A stretch of DNA of 64,000 bases from Scleromatobacter sp039920745. Its GTDB lineage: Bacteria; Pseudomonadota; Gammaproteobacteria; Burkholderiales; Burkholderiaceae_C. Position numbers and translations under genes: made by a program. Below are positions 42,180 through 51,428 of the stretch, in pieces. Below the pieces are notes generated by a model. It was given only the letters and a program-made list of their open reading frames with translations, was not told the DNA's origin and searched no databases. The stretch's first letter is position 1. Each line of letters opens with the position of its first letter. The DNA is taken from positions 57,299 to 121,298 of the forward strand of contig JBDSDD010000019.1 of assembly GCA_039920745.1 (NCBI GenBank), read 5' to 3'.

Positions 42180-42255
42180 CGGCCCCCACGCTTGCTTCGC
42201 TCGCTGCCCCCCGGGGGGGCGCACGGCTCGCTCCGGGCGGCCGAGCGCTCGCCGT
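42180..42255. repeat. intergenic palindromic repeat, copy B
   Basis: GCTCGCTGCCCCCCGGGGGG with flanking G/C-rich arms lies just after the flgJ stop and matches copy A after flgF in its core and in the leading GCCCCC-CGCT part. It separates flgJ from flgK. Confidence 0.7.
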
Positions 42256-42321
42256 GGTCAGCGTCGGCAACATCCCTATCGTGATGTCGACCGAATTCTT
42301 CCGAACTGAAAGGAGCGCCAA

Positions 42322-44337
42322 ATGAGCTCGTCGGCATTGATGTCGATCGGCATGCGCGCCATGTTCGCGAACTACTCGTCGATGCAGACGACCGGTCACA
42401 ACATCGCGAACGCGCAGACCCCGGGCTACTCGCGCCAGACGGTGGAGCTGCAGACATCCGGCGGCCAGTCCACCGGCGCTGGCTTCTTCGGCAAGGGCGT
42501 CGACGTCGTCACCGTGCGACGTGCGAGCGACGCGTTCCTCAACACGCAGTCGCAGGTCGCCAGCTCGATGGCGGCGATGGACGGCGCGCGCTCGTCCAAC
42601 CTGCAGCAGCTCGAGACCGTGTTCCCGCCCGGCGACAACGGCGTGGGCGCGGCCGTCGGCAGCTTCATGAACTCGTTCGTCGACTTGGCCAACAGCCCGT
42701 CGGACTCGTCGGCGCGCCAGGTGATCCTGTCGGACGCCGCCGAGGTGGCCGACCGCTTCGCCACCGCCGGCGCGCAGCTCGATCGCCTGCAGAGCGGCGT
42801 CACGTCCGACCTGCACAACTCGGTCGCCCAGGTCAACCAGATGGCCTCGCAGGTGGCCAAATTGAACGCCGACATCGCGGCGCTGCGCGGGTCGTCGCAG
42901 ACCCCCAATGACCTGCTCGACCAGCGCGACCAGCTGGTCAAGAAGATGGGCAACCTCATCAAGGTGTCCACCATCACCGCCAACGACGGCACGATGGGCG
43001 TGTTCATCGCCGGCGGCCAGCGCCTGGTGCTGGGCGCCGAGGCGCAGCAGCTCGCGGTGACCCCGGATCCGGCCAACACGGGTCGTTCGGTGATCTCGAT
43101 CAGCGACAGCGGCATCGTGCACGACCTGTCCAGCGACCTCCTGGTGGGCGGCTCGATCAGCGGCTTGTTGAAGTACCAGAACGAGGATCTCGTCTCGGCG
43201 CGCAACCAGCTGGGCCAGATGGCCGCGTCGGTGTCTGCGCGCGTCAACCAGATCCAGAGCTACGGCATCGACATGGGTTCGCCTGCCGGCGCCGGCGATC
43301 CGATCTTCGCGGTCGGCGGCCCCATCGCGATTCCCAACACGCACAATTCGCGCGACAGCGCGGGCGGCTTCGCGAGCAGCGTCTCGTTGACCGTCACCGA
43401 CGGCTCGCAGCTCAAGGCCAGCGACTACACGCTGGCGGCCGATCCGGCCAACGGTGGCAACTACATCGTCAAGCGCGCCTCGGACGGCGTGACGTTCTCG
43501 ATGGCGCCTGACGGCGGTGGCGGCTACCAGTTCACGCGCCAATCCGACGGCGCCGCGATGGGCGACAGCATCGACGGCTTCCAGATCGCGTTCAACGGCA
43601 CGCCCGGCGCCAACGACACCTTCGAGCTCGAGCCCGTGGGCCGGGCCGCGGTGAGCATGTTGCGCGTGCTGGACAACCCGACCGGCATCGCCGCGGCTTC
43701 GCCAATGACCGCCGTCATGGGCATCGCCAACAAGGGCACCTCGACGGTCGCCGGCCTGGGCGTCGTCGATTCCAGCAACGATCCGACGCTCAGCGCGGCG
43801 ATCAACTTCACCGATGCCAACGGTGGCTACGCGTACACGCTGACCGACTCGAGCGGCAACGTCACCGCGTCCGGCAACGCGACGTGGACGCCCGGCCAGC
43901 CGATCAAGCTCAACGGCTTCGAGCTGAGCCTCAACGGCGTGCCGGCCAGCGGCGACTCGATCAGCGTCAACAAGACGGCGCACCCGGCGAGCAACAACGG
44001 CAACGCGCTGGCGATGGTCGCGCTGCGCGACGAGAACTTCGTCGGCCGCGACAAGCAGATCGACGGCACGCTGCAGGACGGCCAGACGGCCACCGACGCG
44101 TACGCGAGCGTGCTCGCCAACGTGGGCGTGCGCGTGCAGAGCGCCAAGACGGCGTCGACGATCTCGACGGCCACCTCCGCGCAGGCCGACTCGGCGGTCG
44201 CCTCCAAGAGTGGCGTCAACCTCGACGAGGAAGCCGGTCGCCTGATCCAGTTCCAGCAGGGCTACCAGGCCGCGGCCAAGGTGTTGCAGGTGGCGCAGGC
44301 CATCTTCGACACGTTGCTGCAGATGGCATCTCACTAA
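42322..44337 (+). CDS. flgK: flagellar hook-associated protein 1, FlgK
   Basis: This 671-residue protein joins hook and filament. The N-terminal motif TTGHNIANAQTPGYSRQTVE and C-terminal GVNLDEEAGRLIQFQQGYQA are diagnostic. The middle is a variable Asn/Ser/Gly-rich beta region that makes it somewhat long. AAAGGAG lies before the ATG. flgL follows after 12 bp; both are expected FlgN clients. Confidence 0.95.
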   Translation: MSSSALMSIGMRAMFANYSSMQTTGHNIANAQTPGYSRQTVELQTSGGQSTGAGFFGKGVDVVTVRRASDAFLNTQSQVASSMAAMDGARSSNLQQLETVFPPGDNGVGAAVGSFMNSFVDLANSPSDSSARQVILSDAAEVADRFATAGAQLDRLQSGVTSDLHNSVAQVNQMASQVAKLNADIAALRGSSQTPNDLLDQRDQLVKKMGNLIKVSTITANDGTMGVFIAGGQRLVLGAEAQQLAVTPDPANTGRSVISISDSGIVHDLSSDLLVGGSISGLLKYQNEDLVSARNQLGQMAASVSARVNQIQSYGIDMGSPAGAGDPIFAVGGPIAIPNTHNSRDSAGGFASSVSLTVTDGSQLKASDYTLAADPANGGNYIVKRASDGVTFSMAPDGGGGYQFTRQSDGAAMGDSIDGFQIAFNGTPGANDTFELEPVGRAAVSMLRVLDNPTGIAAASPMTAVMGIANKGTSTVAGLGVVDSSNDPTLSAAINFTDANGGYAYTLTDSSGNVTASGNATWTPGQPIKLNGFELSLNGVPASGDSISVNKTAHPASNNGNALAMVALRDENFVGRDKQIDGTLQDGQTATDAYASVLANVGVRVQSAKTASTISTATSAQADSAVASKSGVNLDEEAGRLIQFQQGYQAAAKVLQVAQAIFDTLLQMASH

Positions 44338-44349
44338 CAGGCGGCCACG

Positions 44350-45549
44350 ATGACAGTCGAACGCATCTCGACCTCCAACGCCTACGACGGCGCACTGAAC
44401 AACCTGATGTCGCGCCAGGACAACCTGACCGCGGCGCAGGAGCAGATGACCAGCGGCAAGCGCGTCATCAAGGCCAGCGACGACCCGACCGCGGCCGCGC
44501 GCGCGGAACGCGCCCGCGCGCTCGAGGAGCGCACCACCGCGAGCGTGAAGGCGGTGGACGCCAGCGCCAACGCGATGACGCTGACCGAAAGCGCGCTGGG
44601 CGACGCCAACGAGCTGCTGCAGCAGGCCCGCGAACTGGTGGTGAGCGCCGGCGACGCCAGCTACACCGACGCCGAGCGCGCGGCCAAGGCCGACGCGATC
44701 AAGGCGATCCGCAGCCAGTTGCTGTCGGTGGCGAACCGCCCCGACGGCCAGGGCGGCTACGTGTTTTCGGGCCAGGGTTCGGGCGGCGCGCCCTTCGTCG
44801 ACAAGCCGGGTGGCGTGTCCTTCCAGGGCGTTGGCGGCTCCGTCAACGTGGCCACCGACGAGCCGCTGCCGCTGACGCTGGACGGTGGCAACGTGTGGCT
44901 GACGGCCAACTCCGGCAACGGCGTGTTCGTCACCAGGAACACCAACTCGTCCAACGCCTGGGTCGACGCCGGGAGCGTGACGTCGCCCGACCAGATCACC
45001 AACTCCACCTACGACATCCAGTTCAGCACCGCTGGCGGCGCCACCACGTACGCCGTGCTCAAGGATGGCAACCCGGTCTCCAGCGGCAACGCGTTCAACA
45101 GCGGCAAGGAGATCAGCGTCGATGGCATGTCGTTCGCGATCACCGGCACGCCGTCCAATGGCGACGATTTCCAGTTGGCGCCATCGACGAAGTCGCTGTC
45201 GGTGTTCGATGCGCTCGACAACGCCGTGGCGCAGTTGTCCGCGTCCAACCAGGGCGGAGCGAAAGTGCAACAGGCGGTACAGGACAGCCTGCGCAACATC
45301 GACCAGTGCAACAGCCAGATCTCCTCGGCGCGCAGCTTCGCCGGCACCACCTTGCAACGCCTCGACGGCGTCAAGGGCCGGCTCGACGCCACCGAGCTTT
45401 CCGCTCAAACTGCGCGTTCGAGTGCCGAAGACCTCGACATGGTCAAAGCCCTGTCGAGCTTCAACGCGCAGCAGACGGGTTACCAGGCGGCGCTGCAGAG
45501 CTATGCCACGATCCAGAAGCTGTCCTTGTTCCAGTACCTCAACGCCTAG
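44350..45549 (+). CDS. flgL: flagellar hook-associated protein 3, FlgL
   Basis: This 399-residue junction protein has a flagellin-like N-terminus (MTVERISTSNAYDGALNNLM, LTAAQEQMTSGKRVIKASDD) and a C-terminal helix (DLDMVKALSSFNAQQTGYQA). The central domain is variable. It ends the flg cluster. Confidence 0.94.
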   Translation: MTVERISTSNAYDGALNNLMSRQDNLTAAQEQMTSGKRVIKASDDPTAAARAERARALEERTTASVKAVDASANAMTLTESALGDANELLQQARELVVSAGDASYTDAERAAKADAIKAIRSQLLSVANRPDGQGGYVFSGQGSGGAPFVDKPGGVSFQGVGGSVNVATDEPLPLTLDGGNVWLTANSGNGVFVTRNTNSSNAWVDAGSVTSPDQITNSTYDIQFSTAGGATTYAVLKDGNPVSSGNAFNSGKEISVDGMSFAITGTPSNGDDFQLAPSTKSLSVFDALDNAVAQLSASNQGGAKVQQAVQDSLRNIDQCNSQISSARSFAGTTLQRLDGVKGRLDATELSAQTARSSAEDLDMVKALSSFNAQQTGYQAALQSYATIQKLSLFQYLNA

Positions 45550-45620
45550 GTTTCGTGAAGCGTCGGGGTCGGGAGCGGGCGACGAGCCATTCCAATAAAT
45601 ACGTTTGTCGAGGTTCAAGA

Positions 45621-46817
45621 ATGTCCCTAGATCATCCGGTGCTCGACCAGGTCGTGCTCGGCGCGACCTCGCTGTTCGACGTCAAGCGTGCGCCCGTCGC
45701 GGCCCACATGACAGTGTTCCCTCAGCGTCCCGACGCTGCGATCGACGCCGCCGGCCTGTTGCAGGTCATCGACGTCATCGCTCCGCCCGAGGCCGGCCCG
45801 CTGATGCTCAGCGTGGCCAACGAGGCGGGCCTGCGCGCCCTGCTGGCCGCGCCGACCGCGCCGCACCTGATGCTCGAAGTGCCCGGCTTCATGCTGGGCG
45901 ACCCCGAACTCGCGACGCTGCTCCACGAGCGCGTCGCCACCGGCCTGTCGCTGGTGCTGGGCGGACGCGTGCCCGACAGCGCGCCGCAGGGCCTGTGGGG
46001 CCTGTTCCAGGCCGTCACCGTAGACCGCGCCAACATCCGCAACCCGCTGCCCGCCGGGCTGGGCGGCAAGCCCTTGAACCGCTACTTCGTCGGCGCCGAT
46101 GGCCCGGCGATGTCGGCCGGTGCGCTGAAGGCGGGTTTCTCCGCCGTCATCGGCTGGGCCGTGGGCGATGCCCCGGGCGCCGAAACCAAGAGCAAGCCGA
46201 TCCCGGCCGGCGTGACGACGGTCGTCGACCTGATGCAGCGGGTCGACCGCCAGGAACCCGCCGAGAAGCTCGAGGCCGTGGTCAGGAACGACCCGACCCT
46301 CGCGTTCCGCCTGATGCGCTACCTGAACTCGCCGGGCTTCGGGCTGTCGGTCGAGATCTCGTCGTTCCGCCATGCCCTGATGATCCTGGGCTATCAGCGA
46401 CTCAAGCGCTGGCTGGCGCTGCTGGTCACCAGCGCGGTCGACGATCCCGACATGAAGCCGCTGATGCAACTGGCGGTTCGCCGCGGCTTGCTGATGGAGG
46501 AGATCGCGCGGCCCGGGGGCGACGACGCGCTGCGCAACGAGCTGTTCATCTGTGGTGTGTTCTCGACGCTCGACCGCATGATCGGCCAGCCCTTCGAGCA
46601 ACTGCTCAAGACGATCCCGGTGCAGGAAAGCGTCGCCAACGCACTGGCCCATGACACCGGCCCTTGCGCGCCGTTCCTGGCGCTGGCACGCGCGGTGGAG
46701 ACCGAATCCGCGTATGACATCCGCGAGTGCGCCGAGGCCTTGATGCTGTCGGTGGGCGATGTCAATCGTGCGCTGGCCAAGGCGCTGGTGCACGCTCACT
46801 CTCTCACCAAGGGTTGA
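45621..46817 (+). CDS. HDOD-domain protein with degenerate EAL half (YuxH type)
   Basis: This is a 398-residue cytoplasmic protein. The N-terminal ~190 residues have the spacing of an EAL barrel but none of the catalytic motifs (no EAL, DDFG or EGVE). The C-terminal half is an HDOD domain (LMQRVDRQEPAEKLEAVVRN; LNSPGFGLSVEISSFRHALM). Proteins of this layout act as signalling scaffolds rather than enzymes. It follows flgL by 71 bp with its own ribosome site, so a role in motility control is plausible but inferred from position only. Confidence 0.82.
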   Translation: MSLDHPVLDQVVLGATSLFDVKRAPVAAHMTVFPQRPDAAIDAAGLLQVIDVIAPPEAGPLMLSVANEAGLRALLAAPTAPHLMLEVPGFMLGDPELATLLHERVATGLSLVLGGRVPDSAPQGLWGLFQAVTVDRANIRNPLPAGLGGKPLNRYFVGADGPAMSAGALKAGFSAVIGWAVGDAPGAETKSKPIPAGVTTVVDLMQRVDRQEPAEKLEAVVRNDPTLAFRLMRYLNSPGFGLSVEISSFRHALMILGYQRLKRWLALLVTSAVDDPDMKPLMQLAVRRGLLMEEIARPGGDDALRNELFICGVFSTLDRMIGQPFEQLLKTIPVQESVANALAHDTGPCAPFLALARAVETESAYDIRECAEALMLSVGDVNRALAKALVHAHSLTKG

Positions 46818-46992
46818 GCAGTCCGCAGTCCTGAACCCCCTCCCGGTACCCGTACGGGCCGCCTCCCGCGCGTATCGCGATTGCATCGGTTCGGAAATAT
46901 TTCTCGGATCGGCCGGGGCGTGTGATCCCGGACCGGCCTGTCTGCATGGAGAATCTCGGTTGGCGGAAGGATCGCCGCGGGAGAAGGAACAG

Positions 46993-47499
46993 ATGATTCG
47001 GTCAACTTGGTTGGCAATCGGCGCAGCCCTCATGGTGCTGGCGCCGTTCGGTGATGTGCAGGCGCAGACCGTGCACAAGTGCACCATCGATGGCGCGTCC
47101 GTCTACCAGGCCGCCGCGTGTCCTCCCGCCAACGACAGCAAGTCGCTGGTGATCCCCGCAGCGCCGAGCCAGCAAGAGCTGCTGGACGCCACGGCCAACG
47201 GCCGCCTCCAGAATTTCCAGCCCGGCTCCGGCTTCGCGCCGCAGTACACGCCGCGTCGCTACGAACGCAGCGCCAAGAGCGCCGATCCGCAGCTCAAGCC
47301 TTCGCTGCAGGACGCCGAGGTCGTGCCCGAGGACAACTGCGAACAGCTGAACAAGACTTACCACGACGCGCAATACCGGCGCGAGGAGCTGTCCGCCCCC
47401 GGTGCCGGTGCCACGCGCGCCGCGGCGCTGCAGCGGGCCTGGGACGACATGAACCGTGCGCAGGAGCGGGCGCTGCTGACACACTGCAAACTGCGCTGA
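46993..47499 (+). CDS. secreted DUF4124-like protein 1
   Basis: This 168-residue protein has a signal peptide ending at VQAQT, followed by VHKCTIDGASVYQAAACPP, the Cys-containing beta-hairpin of DUF4124-like proteins. The C-terminal part is helical and ends in a Cys-containing tail (HCKLR). The function is unknown. It is followed 68 bp later by a paralogue with the same architecture. Confidence 0.72.
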   Translation: MIRSTWLAIGAALMVLAPFGDVQAQTVHKCTIDGASVYQAAACPPANDSKSLVIPAAPSQQELLDATANGRLQNFQPGSGFAPQYTPRRYERSAKSADPQLKPSLQDAEVVPEDNCEQLNKTYHDAQYRREELSAPGAGATRAAALQRAWDDMNRAQERALLTHCKLR

Positions 47500-47567
47500 G
47501 CGCGGTCGCGAACGAACCGGCGAGGCACGTGGAGCTTGCCCGGCCAAGTGGTAGGGGAGGGGGAAAA

Positions 47568-48110
47568 ATGAAGAAATCCATCGCGCTCGCTGCGCTGTTC
47601 GCCGCGGTCGCCGCGCAGGCGCAGGAGGTGCACAAGTGCAGCGTCAACGGGACGGTGACTTACCAGTCGACGCCGTGCCCGGCAGGTGATGTCGTGCTGC
47701 CCACGGCCGCCACGCCCAGCGACCAGGAATTGCGCCAGGCGCGGGCCGACCAGAATCGCCAGCGCTACCAGGCCGCCACCGGCCAGTACCAGCGCCCGCT
47801 CGTCGTGGCACCGCCGCCGCCCCCACCGTCCAACGGCGGCACGACGACGACCATCTTCTTGCTGCCCGGCGCGGCCGGTCAACGCGACATGATCATCCGC
47901 CAGACGACGCACGGCACGCCGGCGCCGGCCAAGGCGCCGAACAACTGCGAGAAGCTCAATCGCGACAACGCCGAGGCGGTCGACCGCCGCGACCAGCTCA
48001 AGGCCCCGAGCGAGCTCGCCTCGCACGCCCAGATGCTGGCCAAGGCCGAGGGCGAGGTGACGCGCATCGCACAACTGGCGACGGCCAGCAACTGCCAGCT
48101 CAAGCACTGA
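47568..48110 (+). CDS. secreted DUF4124-like protein 2
   Basis: This 180-residue paralogue of the preceding protein has a signal peptide ending at AAQAQE, then VHKCSVNGTVTYQSTPCPAG, a Pro-rich linker, and a C-terminal helical region with NNCEKLNRDNAEAVDRRDQL that aligns with DNCEQLNKTYHDAQYRREEL in protein 1. A strong GGGGAGGGGG precedes the ATG. The function is unknown; tandem duplication is likely. Confidence 0.75.
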   Translation: MKKSIALAALFAAVAAQAQEVHKCSVNGTVTYQSTPCPAGDVVLPTAATPSDQELRQARADQNRQRYQAATGQYQRPLVVAPPPPPPSNGGTTTTIFLLPGAAGQRDMIIRQTTHGTPAPAKAPNNCEKLNRDNAEAVDRRDQLKAPSELASHAQMLAKAEGEVTRIAQLATASNCQLKH

Positions 48111-48187
48111 GCGATTGCGCTTGGCCAGGCGGGTGCACGGCGTGGCGCCAGGGATGAGCGCAAGTCGCGCGTAAACTCTCGCGGGGT

Positions 48188-51100
48188 ATGTCCACCACGC
48201 CTCCCACGCCCCCGAAAGTCCGCGCGCCGGTGCTGCCGCGCCAGCCCTTGTACGCGCCGGGCGTGAGCCTGGGCGCCGGCCCCGCCGCCGCCGAGGACCT
48301 GCGCGGCGAGCTGCAGGGCTGGTTCGAGATGTCCCCGCTCGGGCAGATCGTCTTCGACGAGGGCGGCAGCGTCCTGCGCCACAACGCCGCGCTGACGCAG
48401 ATGTTGGGCGCGTTGCCCGGCCAGTTGCGCGACACGGCACCCGAGTTGCGCCTGCTGCTCGGCTGGCCCAGCGAGCTGCCCGCCGTCGCGGCCACGCGCA
48501 CCCAGGACGGCTGGCTCGCCAGCGCCGCAGGCGAGCCCATGCGCGTGCGGGTACGCGTGCGCGGCGTGCCGTCCAACGGCGGCAGCCGGCTTGCGGGCAG
48601 CGCCGCCACGCGTTGGATCGCGATGCTGGAGGATCGCAACCTCGAGGACGAGCGCGACGTCGCGCGCGTCGAGATCCAGGCCTTGATGGGCACGTCCGGC
48701 ATCGGCGTCGCCACCTGGGACGCCGCGCGCGGCTGGGTCGGCTCGGTGCAGCGCGGCACGCGGGCGGCCACGCCCGAAGGTGGGCCGACGCAGTCCGACG
48801 GCGACGGCAGGGAGCGCCAGGGCAGCCTGATGGCCGTGGGCCGCGACTTGGTCGAGCCCGAATCGATGGCCGACTACGAACGCCTGCAGGCCGCTTTGCG
48901 AACGCGCTCGCACATCGAGGTGCGCTACGCCGTACGCCACCCCGAGCGCGGGCGGCGCTGGCTGATGACGCGCGTCGAGCCGGCTGAACTGGGGCCGCAG
49001 CGCGGCGCGTTCTCCGTCGTGACGGTCGACGTCACCGAGGAGGAGACCGCGCGCCGCCGCAACCACGACCTGCTGACCGAGCTCACCACCATCCTCGACG
49101 TCAGCCCGGCCGGCATCGCCTATCTGCGCGGCGAGGAGCTCGTCCGCTGCAATCGCCGGTTCGAAACCCTGCTGGGTGGCACCGACTATCCACCCGGCAA
49201 GCCGTTCGACGAGATCCTGGCCAGCGCCGGCGTGCCCGCGGAGACCGTGGCCGCGCTGATCGACGCGGTACGCGATGTCGGCACGCTGGAGACCGAGCTG
49301 CTGTTGCCGGCCGGCACGCATCGCAGGACGGCGATCTGGTGTTCGTTGGCGCTGCGCCGCACGCACGAGAACCTGCCCGGCGCGATCGGCATGGTCGTCG
49401 TGCTGGCCGACGCCACGCGCATGAAGTCGCAGCAGAGCGAGCTCGAGGCGCTGGCCCGCGAGCGCGAGCTGACGTTCAATCTGTCAGACGTGGGCATCGT
49501 CTACCAGCGCGACGGCCAGATTGCGCGCGCCAACCAGGCCATGGCCGACCTCGTGGGCTACGCGCCGGAGGCGCTCAAGGGTTCACCGGTGTCGCGCCTG
49601 TACGAGAGCGAGGCCATGTGGCAGCACTACGTGCACCTGGAGCGGCGCGACATGGCCACGCTCGGGCGCTCGCACGGCGAACGCCAGGTGCGCCGGCGCG
49701 ACGGCAACCTGTTCTGGGCCCAGGTCAGCCAGCGCCCGGTGGACATCGGCAAGCCGTCGGAGGGCACCATCATGTCCTTCGTCAACATCGACGACCGCCA
49801 GCGCGCCCGCGAGTCGCTGGTGCAGCAGGCCGACCGCACGCGCGCCATCCTCGACTCCGTGCTGGTGGGCATCGTCACCGTCGGCGACACCGGCATCGAG
49901 TGGATGAATCGCTCGGCCCGCCGCATGTTCGGCGGCGAGCTGGCCGACTTCGTCGGCGCGCCGATCTCGGTGGTCGCCAACGACGAGCTCGACCATCCGC
50001 TGCGCCGCACCGACTACGGCGAGACGCTGGAGGAAGGGCAGGCCGAGACCTTCGAATGCCGGCTGCGAGCGCGCGACGGCCGCAACTTCTGGGTGGTCGG
50101 CAACGTCGTCGTCACCGGCCAGGACACCGCGCACCGCCAGCTCACGTACGCGTTGCTCGACATCGAGCGCCGCCGCCAGGCCGAGGTCAGCATCGTGCAG
50201 GCGCGCGCCAGCTTGCAACGCATCATCGAGACCGCGCCCTTGGCCATCGCGCTGTTCGACGCGGCGAGCCAGCAGGTGGTCCAGCTCAACCAGATGGCCG
50301 CCACCTTCGCGGGCCGGCCGATGAAGGAGATCCTGGGCCGCGTGCCCTCGCAGTGGCTGCCCGGCCCCGAGGGCGCGAAGCTGTCGGCCGACCTGCACCG
50401 CGCGCTGGCCACGCCCGGCAGCGTGCAGCGCGAGCTGCGTCGCGGGCCCGACGCGGACGCGTCAGGCGCGGTCGAGCGCGAGGGCGCACAGCGCGTGTGG
50501 GACATCCGCATCGTGTCGCTGCGCTCCGCCGCAGACGCGCCCGACCAGTTGCTGATGGTGGCCAGCGACGTCACCGCGCAGCGCGCCGCCGACGAGGCCC
50601 GCCTCGCCGCCGCGATCGCGCAGCGCGAGATGCTGATCAAGGAAGTGCACCACCGCATCAAGAACAACCTGCAGGGCGTGGCCGGCCTGCTGCAACAGAG
50701 CGCGTCGCGCCACCCCGAGGCCGCCGGCGCGATCGCCGAGGCCGTCAGCCAGGTGCACGCCATCGCGCAGGTGCACGGGCTGCAGGTGGGCGTCACCGGG
50801 CCGATGCGCGTGCGCGGCGTCGTCGAGGCCATCGCCGCGTCGGTGCAGCGCATGTTCGGGCGCACCATCCACGTCGAGGTCAGCGGCCCTGCGCCTCAAC
50901 GTTTCGCGCTGACCGAGGCCGACTCGATCCCGATCGCACTGACCGTCAACGAGCTGTTCACCAATGCCATCAAGCACAGCGCGCCGGCCCCGGGCGAGGC
51001 GGCGACGGACATCCACTGCCACGTCGCCTGCACCGACGCGACGATCCTGATCGCGATCGCGAACCAAGGGGTGCTGGTGCCGGGATTCTCGCTCGCGGGC

Positions 51101-51247
51101 ATCCCCGCGGGGGTATCCGGCCTCGGGTTGGTGAGGTCGTTGCTGCCGCGCAAGGGCGCGAAGATGGCGATCGAGGCCGAAGGCAACAGCGTGGTCGCCC
51201 GGCTGGAGCTGGCGCCCCCGGCGGTGGCGTTGCTCGACCCGCACTAG
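48188..51247 (+). CDS. multi-PAS sensor histidine kinase, HisKA_2 type
   Basis: This 1019-residue protein has no clear membrane segment. Several PAS-like domains fill residues 45-790, for example MSPLGQIVFDEGGSVLRHNA, ILDVSPAGIAYLRGEELVRC, FNLSDVGIVYQRDGQIARAN and ILDSVLVGIVTVGDTGIEWM. The kinase core is of the HisKA_2/HWE-like class: H-box VHHRIKNNLQ (phospho-acceptor H821 or H822), N-box NELFTNAIKHS, and G-box GLGLVRSL. It is a cytoplasmic sensor of an unknown signal, and no response-regulator gene is adjacent. The gene ends at a strong hairpin. Confidence 0.9.
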   Translation: MSTTPPTPPKVRAPVLPRQPLYAPGVSLGAGPAAAEDLRGELQGWFEMSPLGQIVFDEGGSVLRHNAALTQMLGALPGQLRDTAPELRLLLGWPSELPAVAATRTQDGWLASAAGEPMRVRVRVRGVPSNGGSRLAGSAATRWIAMLEDRNLEDERDVARVEIQALMGTSGIGVATWDAARGWVGSVQRGTRAATPEGGPTQSDGDGRERQGSLMAVGRDLVEPESMADYERLQAALRTRSHIEVRYAVRHPERGRRWLMTRVEPAELGPQRGAFSVVTVDVTEEETARRRNHDLLTELTTILDVSPAGIAYLRGEELVRCNRRFETLLGGTDYPPGKPFDEILASAGVPAETVAALIDAVRDVGTLETELLLPAGTHRRTAIWCSLALRRTHENLPGAIGMVVVLADATRMKSQQSELEALARERELTFNLSDVGIVYQRDGQIARANQAMADLVGYAPEALKGSPVSRLYESEAMWQHYVHLERRDMATLGRSHGERQVRRRDGNLFWAQVSQRPVDIGKPSEGTIMSFVNIDDRQRARESLVQQADRTRAILDSVLVGIVTVGDTGIEWMNRSARRMFGGELADFVGAPISVVANDELDHPLRRTDYGETLEEGQAETFECRLRARDGRNFWVVGNVVVTGQDTAHRQLTYALLDIERRRQAEVSIVQARASLQRIIETAPLAIALFDAASQQVVQLNQMAATFAGRPMKEILGRVPSQWLPGPEGAKLSADLHRALATPGSVQRELRRGPDADASGAVEREGAQRVWDIRIVSLRSAADAPDQLLMVASDVTAQRAADEARLAAAIAQREMLIKEVHHRIKNNLQGVAGLLQQSASRHPEAAGAIAEAVSQVHAIAQVHGLQVGVTGPMRVRGVVEAIAASVQRMFGRTIHVEVSGPAPQRFALTEADSIPIALTVNELFTNAIKHSAPAPGEAATDIHCHVACTDATILIAIANQGVLVPGFSLAGIPAGVSGLGLVRSLLPRKGAKMAIEAEGNSVVARLELAPPAVALLDPH

Positions 51248-51269
51248 CACGACGCCATGCGATGCGACA

Positions 51270-51291
51270 CGCCGCGCGCGAACGCGCGGCG
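51270..51291 (+). terminator. hairpin after the PAS kinase gene
   Basis: A perfect 9-bp stem (CGCCGCGCG / CGCGCGGCG) with a CGAA loop lies 22 bp after the stop. There is no T tract. Confidence 0.45.
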
Positions 51292-51428
51292 GCGCATCCT
51301 TGCGCGAGCCGAAGTCGATCGGCGTCGGTCGTCATCTCGCGACGCCCGTCGCCGTTTCGTCGCATGACCCGTGCGAACCGCGCGACGGTCGTCGATCATC
51401 CGGGCCTCGACAACGAAGGCGATCCGCG

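Noticed and set aside
40768..45618. A 1616-codon open frame antisense to flgI-flgJ-flgK-flgL
   Set aside because: It mirrors four well-supported flagellar genes. Its translation is an Arg/Val/His-rich shadow with no domains, as expected opposite G/C-biased codons.
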